Assembly (NCBI RefSeq): GCF_008312835.1
Contig: NZ_VSKS01000023.1
Location: 1-64,000, forward strand
Direction of reading: 5' to 3'
Length of the DNA stretch: 64,000 bases
Source: Streptomyces marokkonensis
Lineage (GTDB): Bacteria; Actinomycetota; Actinomycetes; Streptomycetales; Streptomycetaceae
Shown in pieces: positions 24,757-33,714 of this stretch. Made by a program: the position numbers and the translations under genes. Positions within the stretch are counted from its first letter, which is position 1; each line of letters opens with the position of its first letter. The notes below the pieces were generated by a model. That model searched no databases. It was not told the origin of the DNA and worked only from the letters and a program-made list of their open reading frames with translations.

Positions 24757-24972
24757 GTGAGTCGGACCGTGATCGACCTGGACGATGATCTGGTGGCAGA
24801 CGTGGCCAAGGCTCTGGGCACCGGCACCAAGAAGGAGACCGTGAACACCGCTCTGCGCGAGGTGCTGGAGTACCGCCGCCGTGCACTGGCGCTCACCCGT
24901 CTGCGGGCAGCAGCCGGGGACGGCGCCTTCGACCTGGACCTCTTTGAGGACAAGGGGAACTACCGCCGGTGA
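24757..24972 (+). CDS. vapB: VapB-type antitoxin
   Basis: A 71-residue protein. The GTG start at 24757 (VSRTVIDLDDDLVADVAKALG) has GGAGG nine bases before; a longer frame from 24724 runs through the promoter palindrome and is unlikely. The N-terminal ribbon-helix-helix pattern (TVIDLDDDLVADVAKALGTGTKKETVNTALREVLE) is that of DUF2191/VapB antitoxins. The C-terminus (FDLDLFEDKGNYRR) should wrap the toxin. Its stop overlaps the toxin start by 4 nt. Confidence 0.9.
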   Translation: MSRTVIDLDDDLVADVAKALGTGTKKETVNTALREVLEYRRRALALTRLRAAAGDGAFDLDLFEDKGNYRR

Positions 24973-25391
24973 ACGCCGCGCTGTTCCTGATCGACACGAG
25001 CGCCCTCGCCCGTCTGCTGCGCGGCGACGCCGAGCAGTACGGCTGGGACCGGGCGGCAGCCGCCGGGCTCATCGCCACCTGCCCCATCACGGAACTGGAG
25101 TTCTTCTACAGCGCACGTTCCGCCACCGACCGGGCACAAGGCATCGAGGACGTGCGCTCGCTTTTCGGCTGGGTACCGGTCGACGACCGTGCCTACGAAC
25201 GTGCCTGGCAGGTTCAGGAGATCCTCACCCAGCGCGGTCAGCACCGCAGCGCCGGGGCCGTCGACCTCGTTGTAGCCGCCACGGCCGAGCTCCAGGGGCT
25301 GACCCTGTTGCACCGCGACCGGGACTTCGAATGCATCGCCGCCGTCACAGGCCAGGCGCTTCAGTGGTACGGCCCCGAAATCGGCAAGTGA
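24969..25391 (+). CDS. vapC: VapC-type PIN-domain toxin
   Basis: A ribonuclease toxin of 140 residues. The PIN-domain acids are present: Asp9 (LIDTSAL), Glu42/44 (ITELEF), Asp99 (AGAVDLVVAATA) and Asp117/119 (LHRDRDF). These coordinate Mg for cleavage of tRNA or other RNA in VapC families. The GTG start overlaps the vapB TGA (GTGA), ensuring coupled translation. All catalytic residues are intact, so the module should be active. The target RNA is unknown. Confidence 0.92.
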   Translation: MNAALFLIDTSALARLLRGDAEQYGWDRAAAAGLIATCPITELEFFYSARSATDRAQGIEDVRSLFGWVPVDDRAYERAWQVQEILTQRGQHRSAGAVDLVVAATAELQGLTLLHRDRDFECIAAVTGQALQWYGPEIGK

Positions 25392-25431
25392 GCTGACCGG
25401 TGGCGTGCAGCGGAGTGGTTGACTTGCGCGC

Positions 25432-26205
25432 ATGTCGTCAACTCTCGGTGTACCGCGCCCCGATCAGGCTGCCTACATGCTACGGGCGGCCGCCAGCGAC
25501 ACCGGCCGTGCCTACAAGCAGCGGCTCCTCGAGTCGCTGGACGTTCGGTTGGGTCATACGGTCCTGGACGTCGGATGCGGACCCGGTACCGATCTGCCCG
25601 CGCTGGCGGAACGCGTCGGTGAGACCGGCACCGTGATCGGTGTGGACCGGGACCGGGCGATGCTGGAGCAGGCCCGGATCCGCACGGCGGACCTGCGGTG
25701 GGTGGAGGTCCGCGAGGGGGACGCCCACGCACTTCCCGTCGAGCCGGGGACGGTGGACCGCGCCAAGGTCGACCGCGTGCTCATGCATGTGGCCGAACCG
25801 TCCGACGTCCTCGCGGAACTGCGTCGCGCCACCCGGCCGGGCGCGCGGATCGGCCTCGCGGAACCCGACTGGGACACGCTGGTCGTCGACTCCGAGGATC
25901 TCGACACCAGCCGCGCCTTCACCCGCTTCACCACGGCGGAGGTGGTCCGTCACGCGGCCATCGGCCGCGGCCTCGCCCGCCTCGCCGGACGGGCGGGCTT
26001 CCGCGTCGAGGACGTGAGCGCCGTGACACCCGTCTTCCTGGACTTCCGGGAGGCGGACCACACGCTGGGCCTGGGCCGCAATCTGCAGCGGGCCATCGAC
26101 GGGGGCCACATCGACCCGGCCCGCGGCCGTGACTGGTTCGCCGGCCTCTCCGAGGGACCCTTCTACGCCTCGTTCACGCTGGTCAGCGTGGTCTGCTCAC
26201 GCTGA
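25432..26205 (+). CDS. Class I SAM-dependent methyltransferase
   Basis: A 257-residue Rossmann methyltransferase. SAM-binding motif I is VLDVGCGPGTDL (about residues 44-55); the acidic loop VIGVDRDRAMLEQA and post-motif GDAHALPVEPGTVDRAKVDRVLMHV follow. It resembles the UbiE/arsenite-type Methyltransf_11 group, but the substrate cannot be told. It starts 40 bp after vapC and may be cotranscribed. Start ATG 25432. Confidence 0.85.
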   Translation: MSSTLGVPRPDQAAYMLRAAASDTGRAYKQRLLESLDVRLGHTVLDVGCGPGTDLPALAERVGETGTVIGVDRDRAMLEQARIRTADLRWVEVREGDAHALPVEPGTVDRAKVDRVLMHVAEPSDVLAELRRATRPGARIGLAEPDWDTLVVDSEDLDTSRAFTRFTTAEVVRHAAIGRGLARLAGRAGFRVEDVSAVTPVFLDFREADHTLGLGRNLQRAIDGGHIDPARGRDWFAGLSEGPFYASFTLVSVVCSR

Positions 26206-26271
26206 TCACGCTGACCGGCGGCCGCCGCGGGATCCGCGACGGCCGCCGGACTGCCAGGTGTCCACGCGTCC

Positions 26272-26598
26272 CTACGCCCGGCTCTCCGTCTCGGCGTCGG
26301 CGACGGCGATCGTGATGCCGAGGGCCTTGGCGATGTTCGCCGCCGCCGTCATGACGCGGGCCGTTCCCACGACGGGCGCGATGGCGACCAGGACGTCCTG
26401 CACCTTCTCGGCGGTCATGCCGGACTGGATGGCGGGGTCGATGTGCGCGATGTAGGAGATCGGCGGGGCGTCCGACGCGGCGAGGGCCGCGATGCGGGTG
26501 AGCATGAACGTCTCCTGGTCCAGCCCGCACCGCTCGACCGAGTCGACCGTCATCGCGACGAGGGTGTCCAGTACCGGAGTCTCAGATGCTGTGGCCAT
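26272..26598 (-). CDS. Carboxymuconolactone decarboxylase-family protein without CxxC
   Basis: A 108-residue all-helical protein. ATG at 26598 with AGGAG upstream (MATASETPVLDTL). The CMD-like pattern is FMLTRIAALAASDAPPISYIAHIDPAIQSGMTAEKVQDVLVAIAPVVG. In peroxidase-type members (AhpD) the first part contains a CxxC redox pair. Here that position reads ISYIAHI and no cysteine pair exists, so an AhpD-type peroxidase reaction is improbable. Confidence 0.78.
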   Translation of the reverse strand: MATASETPVLDTLVAMTVDSVERCGLDQETFMLTRIAALAASDAPPISYIAHIDPAIQSGMTAEKVQDVLVAIAPVVGTARVMTAAANIAKALGITIAVADAETESRA

Positions 26599-26830
26599 GG
26601 GCCGTCTTCTCCTGTCAGTGGGGAAGGGGAACCGACGGACACGGGAGGCGGAGGCTGCCCCTGCGGTACAGCACCGCTCGACCGTGCGTCCGCTCCGGCG
26701 GTATGCCCGTTTCACACTGATCGCCCGTCGAGAGAGCCGCCGGGGACGGGACACGGTCCGACCGCGATACCTGGCGCGGGGCACACATCACCCGTCGGCG
26801 AGGCGTCTGAACTCACTACGATCAGCCGTC

Positions 26831-27739
26831 ATGAACTGGGTCGAGCGCACCGCCGAGTTGCGGCAGTGGAGCCGGGGTGGGGTGCGGGCGCCGCACAAGC
26901 CGCTGCTGCTGCTCTACGCGCTCGGGCGGTTCCAGCGGGACGGTGACGGGGAGTTGCCGTACAGCGCCGTGGAGGAGGATCTGCGGCGGCTGCTGGACGA
27001 GTACGGGCCGGGGAGGCGGACTTCGCCCGCCTATCCGTTCCATCACCTGGTCGGCGACGGTGTGTGGGAGGTGCGGAGCGACCGCGGGTCCGGCAGTCCG
27101 GGGACCGGCGTGCGGGAGCTGCGCGCGACGAACGCGGCCGGGCGGCTCGTGCCGGAGTTGCGGGTGGCTTTGCGGCGGGAGCCGTCGTTGCTCGGGCGTA
27201 TGGCCCAGGTCCTGCTCGACGCGAACTTCCCGTCCTCGCTGCACGGCGAGCTGTGCGAGGCGGTCGGCCTGGACCTGGAACCGGCGGAGATCACCCACCT
27301 CACAGCCGCGCGACGGCAGCGGGACCGCCGGATGCGGGAGCTGGTGCTGACGGCGTACGAGTACCGGTGTGCCTTCTGCGGCTACGACGGGCGGATCGGG
27401 CCGGTGGCGGTCGGGCTGGAGGCCGCGCATGTGCGCTGGTGGGCGTTCGACGGGCCGGACGACGTGGACAACGGGCTGTGCCTTTGCTCCCTGCACCACA
27501 AACTCTTCGACAAGGGCGTCCTCGGCGTGGGCGACGGCCACCGCGTCCTGGTCTCGCAGAGCTTCGTCGGACACAGCGCCGCGGCCCGCGCCCAGGTCAC
27601 CGACCTCTCCGGCCGCCCGCTCATCGGCCCCCAGCCGGGCACCGCCCCCATAGCGGCGTCCCACCGCGCCTGGCACACCGCCCAGGTCTTCCACGGCACC
27701 CCGCGCCCCTCGGCCCGACCCGCCCCGTCCTCAGGCTGA
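26831..27739 (+). CDS. HNH endonuclease, phosphorothioated-DNA restriction type
   Basis: A 302-residue protein. The N-terminal part (MNWVERTAELRQWSRGGVRAPHKPLLLLYALGRFQRDG, then a helical domain to about residue 150) matches the sulfur-binding domain of enzymes that restrict phosphorothioate-modified DNA (ScoMcrA/SprMcrA group). The C-terminal HNH nuclease has Cys180-x-x-Cys183, LEAAH200, N214 and the LCLCSLHHKLFD helix. No dnd modification genes are in the window, fitting a stand-alone type IV enzyme against incoming modified DNA. Start ATG 26831. Its 3' end overlaps the convergent HAD-like gene by 9 bp. Confidence 0.83.
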   Translation: MNWVERTAELRQWSRGGVRAPHKPLLLLYALGRFQRDGDGELPYSAVEEDLRRLLDEYGPGRRTSPAYPFHHLVGDGVWEVRSDRGSGSPGTGVRELRATNAAGRLVPELRVALRREPSLLGRMAQVLLDANFPSSLHGELCEAVGLDLEPAEITHLTAARRQRDRRMRELVLTAYEYRCAFCGYDGRIGPVAVGLEAAHVRWWAFDGPDDVDNGLCLCSLHHKLFDKGVLGVGDGHRVLVSQSFVGHSAAARAQVTDLSGRPLIGPQPGTAPIAASHRAWHTAQVFHGTPRPSARPAPSSG

Positions 27740-28222
27740 CCGCAGCCCCAGCCACTCCCGCACCACCTCGAAGTCCGCCTCCGTCAGTCCTTTCGCCGGG
27801 TCCACCCTGTGCAGCAGGGCCGGGGCCGGGTGGGCTGCCTCCACCCAGTTTCGGTCCGGTGCGCCGATCTCGTCGTCCAGCCAGACGAACGGGCGGCGTC
27901 CGGCCCACTCCGTCAGACGGCGGGTCTTCCAGTGGAGGCCACGAGGCGCGGGGGCGTCGTCGTCCTCCGGCCAGGAGACCATCGGCAGGCGGGGCAGCCC
28001 GAGGCGCGGGGCGATCGTGTCGTTCGCCTCGTGCTGCCAGGTCGTCGCCCACACCAGATCGCAGGCGAGGGCGAGCAGGCGGGCGCCCACCGTGGGGTCG
28101 AGGCGGGTCAGCAGGGGGTTGCCGGAGTTCGTGAGCGGTTCCCGCGCGGGCGTGCCGGTGCCGAAGGGGAGCAGAGGGCCGTCCACGTCCAGGAAGAGGA
28201 AGGGGCGGCCGGGCGCGGTCAT
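27731..28222 (-). CDS. HAD-like hydrolase
   Basis: A 163-residue protein with the HAD nucleophile motif FLFLDVDGPLLPFG near residue 12 and a second motif FVWLDDEIGAPD near residue 112. The central WATTWQHEANDTIAPRLGLP resembles motif II regions of small HAD domains seen in Streptomyces. No cap domain, so it probably acts on large or nucleic-acid-like substrates. ATG 28222. Convergent overlap with the HNH gene. Confidence 0.75.
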   Translation of the reverse strand: MTAPGRPFLFLDVDGPLLPFGTGTPAREPLTNSGNPLLTRLDPTVGARLLALACDLVWATTWQHEANDTIAPRLGLPRLPMVSWPEDDDAPAPRGLHWKTRRLTEWAGRRPFVWLDDEIGAPDRNWVEAAHPAPALLHRVDPAKGLTEADFEVVREWLGLRSA

Positions 28223-28234
28223 GCCGTCAGCGTC

Positions 28235-28657
28235 TCACGGGTGCATCCTGGCGCCCCTCAGGATCTTGTCCACGGCGTTCTTCGGGCCGTGGACCGAGAG
28301 GCCGGCCAGGTCCAGGTCCGTCGTGCCGACGGCGCGTACCGCCGCGCGGTTGGCCTCGTCGTGGCCCGTGGCGAACAGGTCGCCGGTGAAGACCGCGCGC
28401 GGCAGGGCGCGGGTCAGCGCACGCGCGTGTGCCGCCTTCAGGACCTCCTTCGTGCCCTGGAAGACCAGGACCGGCTGGCGGAACATCGGCAGGTACCGCA
28501 CGCCGTCCGCGTCCTCGTACGGTTCCCCGATCACCTCGGGGAACTGCGTGCCCAGGCCGCTGACCAGGAAGGCGGTGACGTTGAGGCGCTGCCAGGGTTC
28601 CAGGTCCTCGCGCAGCAGGACGGCGATCTTCGTGTCGAAGCGGGTGCTTGTGCTCAT
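28235..28657 (-). CDS. DUF2000 family protein
   Basis: A 140-residue protein with the DUF2000 pattern: KIAVLLREDLEPWQRLNVTAFLVSGLG, FRQPVLVFQGT and ALPRAVFTGDLFATGHDEANRAAVRAV. The fold is related to peptidyl-tRNA hydrolase II, but activity is unproven. It diverges from an AraC regulator with 50 bp between the starts, the frequent pairing for this family, so the regulator likely controls it. ATG at 28657. Confidence 0.83.
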   Translation of the reverse strand: MSTSTRFDTKIAVLLREDLEPWQRLNVTAFLVSGLGTQFPEVIGEPYEDADGVRYLPMFRQPVLVFQGTKEVLKAAHARALTRALPRAVFTGDLFATGHDEANRAAVRAVGTTDLDLAGLSVHGPKNAVDKILRGARMHP

Positions 28658-28706
28658 GGAGTGAGACTGCCGGTCCGGCCGCGCCGGCGTCTTGTACGTT
28701 GTTTGC

Positions 28707-29528
28707 ATGGCCTCCCGGGCGACCTCAGGGGCGACGGTTTCCGCCTGGCGGCCCCGGGTGCCGGGCGTCGTCGAGGTGTTCCACGCCCGCTTCACCGAGT
28801 ACGCCTACCCGATGCACGTCCACGACGCCTGGACGCTGCTCATCGTCGACGACGGCGCCGTACGGTACGACCTGGACCGGCACGAGCACGGCACCCCGCA
28901 CGACACGGTGTCCCTGCTGCCGCCGCACGTCCCCCACAACGGCGCCCCCGCCACCGCCGGCGGCTTCCGCAAGCGTGTGCTGTACCTCGACACCAGCCGG
29001 CTCGGCGACGATCTCATCGGGGCCGCCGTCGACCGGCCCGATCTGCGCGACCCCCTGCTGCGGCGGCGCGTCGCACAGGTGCACTCCGCGCTTCTGCGGC
29101 CCGGGGACGAACTGGAGGCGGAGAGCAGGCTGACGCTGGTCGGGGAGCGGTTGCGGGGGCATCTGCGGTCGCGGGACGCCGCTCGGTCACCCCGGCGGGA
29201 TCCCGTACTCGCCCGTCGGCTGCGGGAGTTGCTCGACGATCGGGTGGTCGACGGTCTCACCCTTCAGGAGGCGGGCACGCTGCTGTCCGCCCATCCGGCC
29301 CATCTCGTACGGGCGTTCAGCAGGGCGTACGGCATCGCGCCGCACCAGTACCTGACGTCCCGCCGGGTCGGGCGGGCCCGGCGGCTGCTGCTGGAGGGGC
29401 GGTCACCGGGCGGCGTCGCGGTCGCCACCGGGTTCTACGACCAGGCGCATCTCACCCGGCACTTCCGGAGGCTGGTGGGGGTCACTCCGGGTCGTTACCG
29501 GCCGAGGGACGCTGGAGCAGGTGCGTGA
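28707..29528 (+). CDS. AraC-family transcriptional regulator
   Basis: A 273-residue regulator. The cupin-like sensor (residues about 15-110) starts EVFHARFTEYAYPMHVHDAWTLLIVDDG and includes PPHVPHNG. The C-terminal AraC DNA-binding domain has two HTH motifs (LTLQEAGTLLSAHPAHLVRAFSRAYGIAPHQYL and [35 protein letters not shown]). Effector unknown. Start ATG 28707 (MASRATSG). It is divergent from DUF2000, its probable target. The last 47 bp overlap the convergent ybjN-like gene. Confidence 0.9.
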   Translation: MASRATSGATVSAWRPRVPGVVEVFHARFTEYAYPMHVHDAWTLLIVDDGAVRYDLDRHEHGTPHDTVSLLPPHVPHNGAPATAGGFRKRVLYLDTSRLGDDLIGAAVDRPDLRDPLLRRRVAQVHSALLRPGDELEAESRLTLVGERLRGHLRSRDAARSPRRDPVLARRLRELLDDRVVDGLTLQEAGTLLSAHPAHLVRAFSRAYGIAPHQYLTSRRVGRARRLLLEGRSPGGVAVATGFYDQAHLTRHFRRLVGVTPGRYRPRDAGAGA

Positions 29529-30009
29529 ACGCGTCCAGGTTGCGGGTGGATTCGCCGCGTGAGACCCGCCAGTCGTACTCCCTGCGGATCGCGGAGGCGA
29601 AACCGAGTTCCAGCAGGGTGTTGAAGCTGCCGTCGGCGGCCTCGAGGACCTGGCCGAGGAGTCGGTCGAGTTCCTCCGCGGTGACGGCGGAGAGCGGCAG
29701 GCGGCCGGTGACGTAGATGTCGCCGAGCGGGTCCACGGCGTAACTCACGCCGAAGAGCCTGAGGTTGCGCTCCAGGAGCCAGCGGTGCACCCCGCCCTCG
29801 TTCTCGTCGGGGTGACGGATGACGAAGGCGTTGAGGGAGAGCGTGTGCCGGCCCGCGATCAGGGAGACGGTCGTGGAGAGCTTGCGGGTGCCGGGCAGCT
29901 TCACGACGTAACTGCCGGGGGCGGGGTTCTCCCACTCCAGTTCGGCGTCCTTCAGCACGCCCTCGATGACCTGCGCCGCCCGCTCCGCTTCCGCTGCCTT
30001 GTCAGCCAT
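29482..30009 (-). CDS. YbjN-domain protein
   Basis: A 175-residue cytosolic protein of the YbjN fold (related to type III secretion chaperones): [81 protein letters not shown]. In Streptomyces it sits next to mshA, as here: the mshA reading frame ends inside its start (8-bp overlap). Role unknown. Confidence 0.87.
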   Translation of the reverse strand: MADKAAEAERAAQVIEGVLKDAELEWENPAPGSYVVKLPGTRKLSTTVSLIAGRHTLSLNAFVIRHPDENEGGVHRWLLERNLRLFGVSYAVDPLGDIYVTGRLPLSAVTAEELDRLLGQVLEAADGSFNTLLELGFASAIRREYDWRVSRGESTRNLDAFTHLLQRPSAGNDPE

Positions 30010-31339
30010 GGTGCGAGCGTACGTGACGGCGGTGGGCCTGGGTCGCGGCCGTGTAGACGTCGGCCGTGGCGGCGGCCGCGGTGTCCCAGCCGAAGGACTG
30101 GGCGTGCCGGGCGGCGGCCTCTCCCATGCGGGCGGCGAGGTGCGGGTGGTCGGCGAGGTCGCGCAGCACGCGCGCGTAGGCGCGGGGATCGTGGCCCTGG
30201 ATGAGGAAACCGGTGTGTCCGTCCCGTACGGCGACCGGGAGTCCGCCCACCGCGGCGGCGAGCACCGGGGTGCCGGCGGCCTGCGCCTCTATGGCGACCA
30301 GGCCGAAGGACTCGCTGTAGGACGGCATGACGAGCACGGACGCCGCGCGGAACCAGTCGGCGAGCTGTTCCTGACCGACGGGCGGGTGGAAGCGCACGAC
30401 GTCGGCGATGCCGAGCCGCGCGGCGAGCTTCTGCAGGCCCTCCGGCTTGGCGAGGCCGCTGCCGCTGGGGCCGCCGACCACGGGGACGCAGATCCGTGAG
30501 CGCAGCTCGGGGCGCTCGTCGAGCAGGGCCGCCACCGCGCGGAGGAGGACGTCGGGGGCCTTGAGGGGCTGGATGCGGCCCGCGAAGAGGGGGATCAGGG
30601 CGTCGCCGGGCAGGCCGAGGCGGGCCCGCGCGGCGGCGCGGCCGTCGGCGGGGCGGAAGCGGTCCAGGTTCACGCCGGGGTGGACGACGGCGACCTTGCC
30701 GGGGTCGGCGGCGTAGTGCCGCAGGAGTTCGCCAGCCTCTTCCGCGGTGTTGGCGATGAGCCGGTCGGCGGCGGCGACGATCTGGGTCTCGCCGATGACG
30801 CGGGCGGCGGGCTCGGGGGTGTCGCCGTCGGCCAGGTTGGCGTTCTTGACCTTGGCCATGGTGTGCATGGCGTGGACCAGGGGGACGCCCCAGCGCTGGG
30901 CGGCGAGCCAGCCGACGTGGCCGGAGAGCCAGTAGTGGGAGTGGACCAGGTCGTAGTGGCCCGGGCGGTGTCCGGCCCAGGCCTGCATCACGCCGTGGGT
31001 GAAGGCGCACAGCTGGGCGGGCAGGTCCTCCTTGGCGAGTCCCTCGTAGGGGCCGGCGTCGACGTGCCGGACGAGGACACCGGGGGCGAGCTCGACGCTG
31101 GGCGGGAGGGCGGCGGTGGTCGCCCGGGTGAAGATCTCGACCTCGATGTTGATCGCGGCGAGGCGCTGGGCGAGCTCCACGATGTAGACGTTCATGCCGC
31201 CGGCGTCGCCGGTGCCCGGCTGGTGGAGCGGGGAGGTGTGCACGGAGAGCATCGCCACGCGGCGGGGCCTGCGGTGCAGGCGCAGCCGCGGCGGTGCGGC
31301 GGGGGAGCGCCGCCCGAGCCTCGCGATGTACTGGCTCAC
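30002..31339 (-). CDS. mshA: D-inositol-3-phosphate glycosyltransferase MshA
   Basis: Catalyses the first step of mycothiol synthesis: transfer of GlcNAc from UDP-GlcNAc to 1L-myo-inositol-1-phosphate. The 445-residue GT4 enzyme has [25 protein letters not shown] near the N-terminus, [15 protein letters not shown], the [12 protein letters not shown] donor-site loop, and [21 protein letters not shown] with the E-x7-E motif. GTG at 31339 with GAGGAGGAA. Length and sequence match actinobacterial MshA. Cotranscribed with the ybjN-like gene. Confidence 0.97.
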   Translation of the reverse strand: MSQYIARLGRRSPAAPPRLRLHRRPRRVAMLSVHTSPLHQPGTGDAGGMNVYIVELAQRLAAINIEVEIFTRATTAALPPSVELAPGVLVRHVDAGPYEGLAKEDLPAQLCAFTHGVMQAWAGHRPGHYDLVHSHYWLSGHVGWLAAQRWGVPLVHAMHTMAKVKNANLADGDTPEPAARVIGETQIVAAADRLIANTAEEAGELLRHYAADPGKVAVVHPGVNLDRFRPADGRAAARARLGLPGDALIPLFAGRIQPLKAPDVLLRAVAALLDERPELRSRICVPVVGGPSGSGLAKPEGLQKLAARLGIADVVRFHPPVGQEQLADWFRAASVLVMPSYSESFGLVAIEAQAAGTPVLAAAVGGLPVAVRDGHTGFLIQGHDPRAYARVLRDLADHPHLAARMGEAAARHAQSFGWDTAAAATADVYTAATQAHRRHVRSHHG

Positions 31340-31574
31340 GTGGCGTTCCTCCTCGCTGCGGGCATGGCATGCGGAGGGTGTGCTGCCCTCGGGGACGTCA
31401 ACAGCGGCAGGCCGCGTCGCAATTTCCGGACGCCCTCCCCGATTCCGGTCTTTGCCGAATCATTACCGGGAGTCGCTCAACCGTTCGAGCGCGGGACGCG
31501 TCTCCCCGTGCGGTGATACCCGTACTGGTACCGGTATCCGCGCTCCGCTCGAGGAGCCCCTTACCCTCGTCCCT
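31340..31574. promoter_or_regulatory. mshA / methyltransferase divergent promoter region
   Basis: The 235-bp gap contains GATACC (31515) and GGTATC (31533), a 6-bp inverted repeat around TACTGGTACC just before the methyltransferase start. It is a weak operator candidate. Confidence 0.3.
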
Positions 31575-32396
31575 ATGACAGTCCGCGCCGCCTCCCGCTC
31601 CGTCGTGGGCACGGTGACGCGCGGAACCACCAACCCCAACCGGCTGCGCCGCATGGACCGCTGGATCGCGGCCGCGCACGGCGCGGAACTGCGCCGCGCG
31701 CGGGACCCCCTCGCCGTCGACCTCGGCTACGGCGCGGCGCCCTGGACGCCGGTCGAGCTGTTGCACCGGCTGCGTACCGTGGCGCCGCGCACATGCGTGG
31801 CGGGCGTCGAGATCGAACCGGACCGGGTCGCGGCCGCGCGGCCGTACGAGCGCGAGGGGCTGGTCTTCCTGCGGGGCGGCTTCGAGGTGCCGGTCCCGGG
31901 ACGGCCGGTGCTGATCCGCGCGGCGAACGTGCTGCGCCAGTACGACGAGGCGGAGGTCGACGCCGCGTGGCGGCGGCTGTGCGCACGGCTCGCGCCGGCC
32001 GACCCGGCCACGGGCTCGCGCGGCGGACTGCTGGTCGAGGGCACCTGTGACGAGATCGGGCGCCGGCACGTGTGGGTCGCGCTCGGCCCCGAGGGTCCGC
32101 GCACCGTCACCTTCGCGACCCGGCTGGGCTCGCTCCGACGCCCCTCGGACCTGGCGGAACGACTCCCTAAGGCGCTCATCCACCGCAATGTCCCCGGCGA
32201 ACCGGTGCATGCCTTCCTGCGCGACTTCGACCGCGCCTGGGCCGCCGCCGCGCCCTACGCCGCGTACGGCGCCCGGCAGCGCTGGATCCGCACGGTACGG
32301 GACCTCACGGCCGGCTGGCCGGTGACGGACGGGCCGGCGCGATGGCGGCAGGGGGAAGTCACGGTGCGGTGGGAGGCGTTGGCGCCGCGGGGCTGA
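31575..32396 (+). CDS. Class I SAM-dependent methyltransferase (conserved next to mshA)
   Basis: A 273-residue protein with a Rossmann-like N-terminal half: LAVDLGYGAAPWTPVELLHRL (motif I), CVAGVEIEPDRVAAARPY, VLIRAANVLRQYDEAEVDAAW. The C-terminal half is Arg/Trp-rich (FDRAWAAAAPYAAYGARQRWIRTVRDL). Substrate unknown. ATG 31575. This gene flanks mshA in Streptomyces, though no role in mycothiol synthesis has been shown to my knowledge. Confidence 0.75.
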   Translation: MTVRAASRSVVGTVTRGTTNPNRLRRMDRWIAAAHGAELRRARDPLAVDLGYGAAPWTPVELLHRLRTVAPRTCVAGVEIEPDRVAAARPYEREGLVFLRGGFEVPVPGRPVLIRAANVLRQYDEAEVDAAWRRLCARLAPADPATGSRGGLLVEGTCDEIGRRHVWVALGPEGPRTVTFATRLGSLRRPSDLAERLPKALIHRNVPGEPVHAFLRDFDRAWAAAAPYAAYGARQRWIRTVRDLTAGWPVTDGPARWRQGEVTVRWEALAPRG

Positions 32397-32574
32397 CCCG
32401 GCGGCGGGAACGATCTCCGTGAGTCGTTCGTCACATCGGCGGGGCGATCGCCGTGCCGGGGAACGCCCGGCCGGGAGAGGCGGGAAGTACTCCCCCTGTC
32501 GTTTCGCGCGCCGGCATGGCAGCATCCCCCCGGCGACTGAATGTTACTGACGGTTAAACAGGCGGGGGTGCGTC

Positions 32575-33669
32575 ATGGGGACGGGCAAGCGCGGGTTGCT
32601 CACGGCGGCCGTGGCCGTGGTCTGCGCGGTCACCGTACTGGCGGTGCCCGGTACGGCGTTCGCGGCCCCCACTCCCCCACCGCCTCCGGGCACGACCGCG
32701 AGCGTCACCGTGGTCGGCGACCAGGACGAGGAACTCGAAGCCGTACGCAAGAAGCTCGACAAGCTCTACCGTGCGGCGGCCGTCGCCACCGAGGAGTACA
32801 ACGCCGCCGAGGAGAAGGCCCGGCAGCAGTCCGCCGAGATCGTCCGGCTGGCGAAGAAGATCGTCGAGGGCCGGGAGAAGCTCGACGGGTTGAAGGAGCG
32901 CGCGGGCGCCGCGGCCGCCGCCCAGTACCGCGGTGGCGGGCTGCCTCCCGAGGCCCACCTCGTGCTGAGCGACGATCCGCAGGACTTCCTCGACGGCGCG
33001 GGCCGGGTGCGGCAGGGCGAGCACGCGGCCAAGGGGCTGATCGGCGAAATGACCCGCACACAGCAGGACTTGGAGCAGTACGCGCAGGACGCGGACGCCC
33101 AGTGGAAGAAGCTGGAGGCGGGCCGCAAGGCCAAGGCCACGGCGCAGAAGAAGATCGAGAAGCAGATCGAGGCGGCCGAGGAGGTCGAGTCCGAGCTGGA
33201 GCAGGTGGAGAAGGAGCGCCTGGCCCTGCTGGAGCAGCGGGCCGCCGATCAGGCACAGGCGAGCTGGCTGAGCTCCGGCATCCTCGACGACATCGACGGC
33301 CGGGCGACGAAGCAGGGCAGGAAGGCCGTCGCCTACGCCACCGCGCAGATCGGAAAGCCGTACCAGTGGGGCGCGGAGGGGCCGAACACGTACGACTGCT
33401 CCGGGCTCACCTCACAGGCCTGGATCTCGGCCGGACAGGGCATCCCGCGCACCTCGCAGGCCCAGTGGAAGCAGCTGAAGCGGGTGGCCGTCAGGGACAT
33501 GCGGCCCGGTGACCTCATCATCTACTTCGGCGACGCCAGCCATGTCGGGATGTACGTCGGCGACGGCGTCATGGTGCACGCCCCGCGTCCCGGGCGGTCG
33601 GTGACGCTCGCGGGGGCCGGGTCGATGCCGATCCTCGGGGTCGTACGGCCGGACGCGGCCGCGGACTGA
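32575..33669 (+). CDS. Secreted NlpC/P60 peptidoglycan hydrolase
   Basis: A 364-residue cell-wall hydrolase, probably a D,L-endopeptidase cutting the peptide stem. Signal peptide (AAVAVVCAVTVLAVPGTAFA, cleaved near residue 30), then a Pro-rich linker, a long Ala/Glu/Lys coiled coil (about 48-240), and a C-terminal NlpC/P60 domain with catalytic Cys275 (YDCSGLTS), His323 (HVGMYVG) and His335. The coiled coil plus P60 is the RipA/CwlO architecture, where the helix autoinhibits or recruits FtsEX-like partners. ATG 32575 follows GGCGGGGG. Confidence 0.93.
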   Translation: MGTGKRGLLTAAVAVVCAVTVLAVPGTAFAAPTPPPPPGTTASVTVVGDQDEELEAVRKKLDKLYRAAAVATEEYNAAEEKARQQSAEIVRLAKKIVEGREKLDGLKERAGAAAAAQYRGGGLPPEAHLVLSDDPQDFLDGAGRVRQGEHAAKGLIGEMTRTQQDLEQYAQDADAQWKKLEAGRKAKATAQKKIEKQIEAAEEVESELEQVEKERLALLEQRAADQAQASWLSSGILDDIDGRATKQGRKAVAYATAQIGKPYQWGAEGPNTYDCSGLTSQAWISAGQGIPRTSQAQWKQLKRVAVRDMRPGDLIIYFGDASHVGMYVGDGVMVHAPRPGRSVTLAGAGSMPILGVVRPDAAAD

Positions 33670-33671
33670 CC

Positions 33672-33688
33672 GGCGGGCGAACCCCGCC
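33672..33688 (+). terminator. Hairpin after the NlpC/P60 gene
   Basis: GGCGGG and CCCGCC pair around CGAAC directly after the stop; a moderate stem. Confidence 0.5.
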
Positions 33689-33714
33689 CCGGTCCGCCCA
33701 ACACCCCCGTGACA

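Noticed and set aside
26831-27739. Ordinary homing or phage HNH endonuclease
   Set aside because: The long N-terminal domain before the HNH motif matches phosphorothioate-binding restriction enzymes better than intron or terminase-linked HNH proteins.
30002-30009. Possible frameshift fusing mshA and the ybjN-like gene
   Set aside because: An 8-bp overlap of two complete, full-length families is normal translational coupling.
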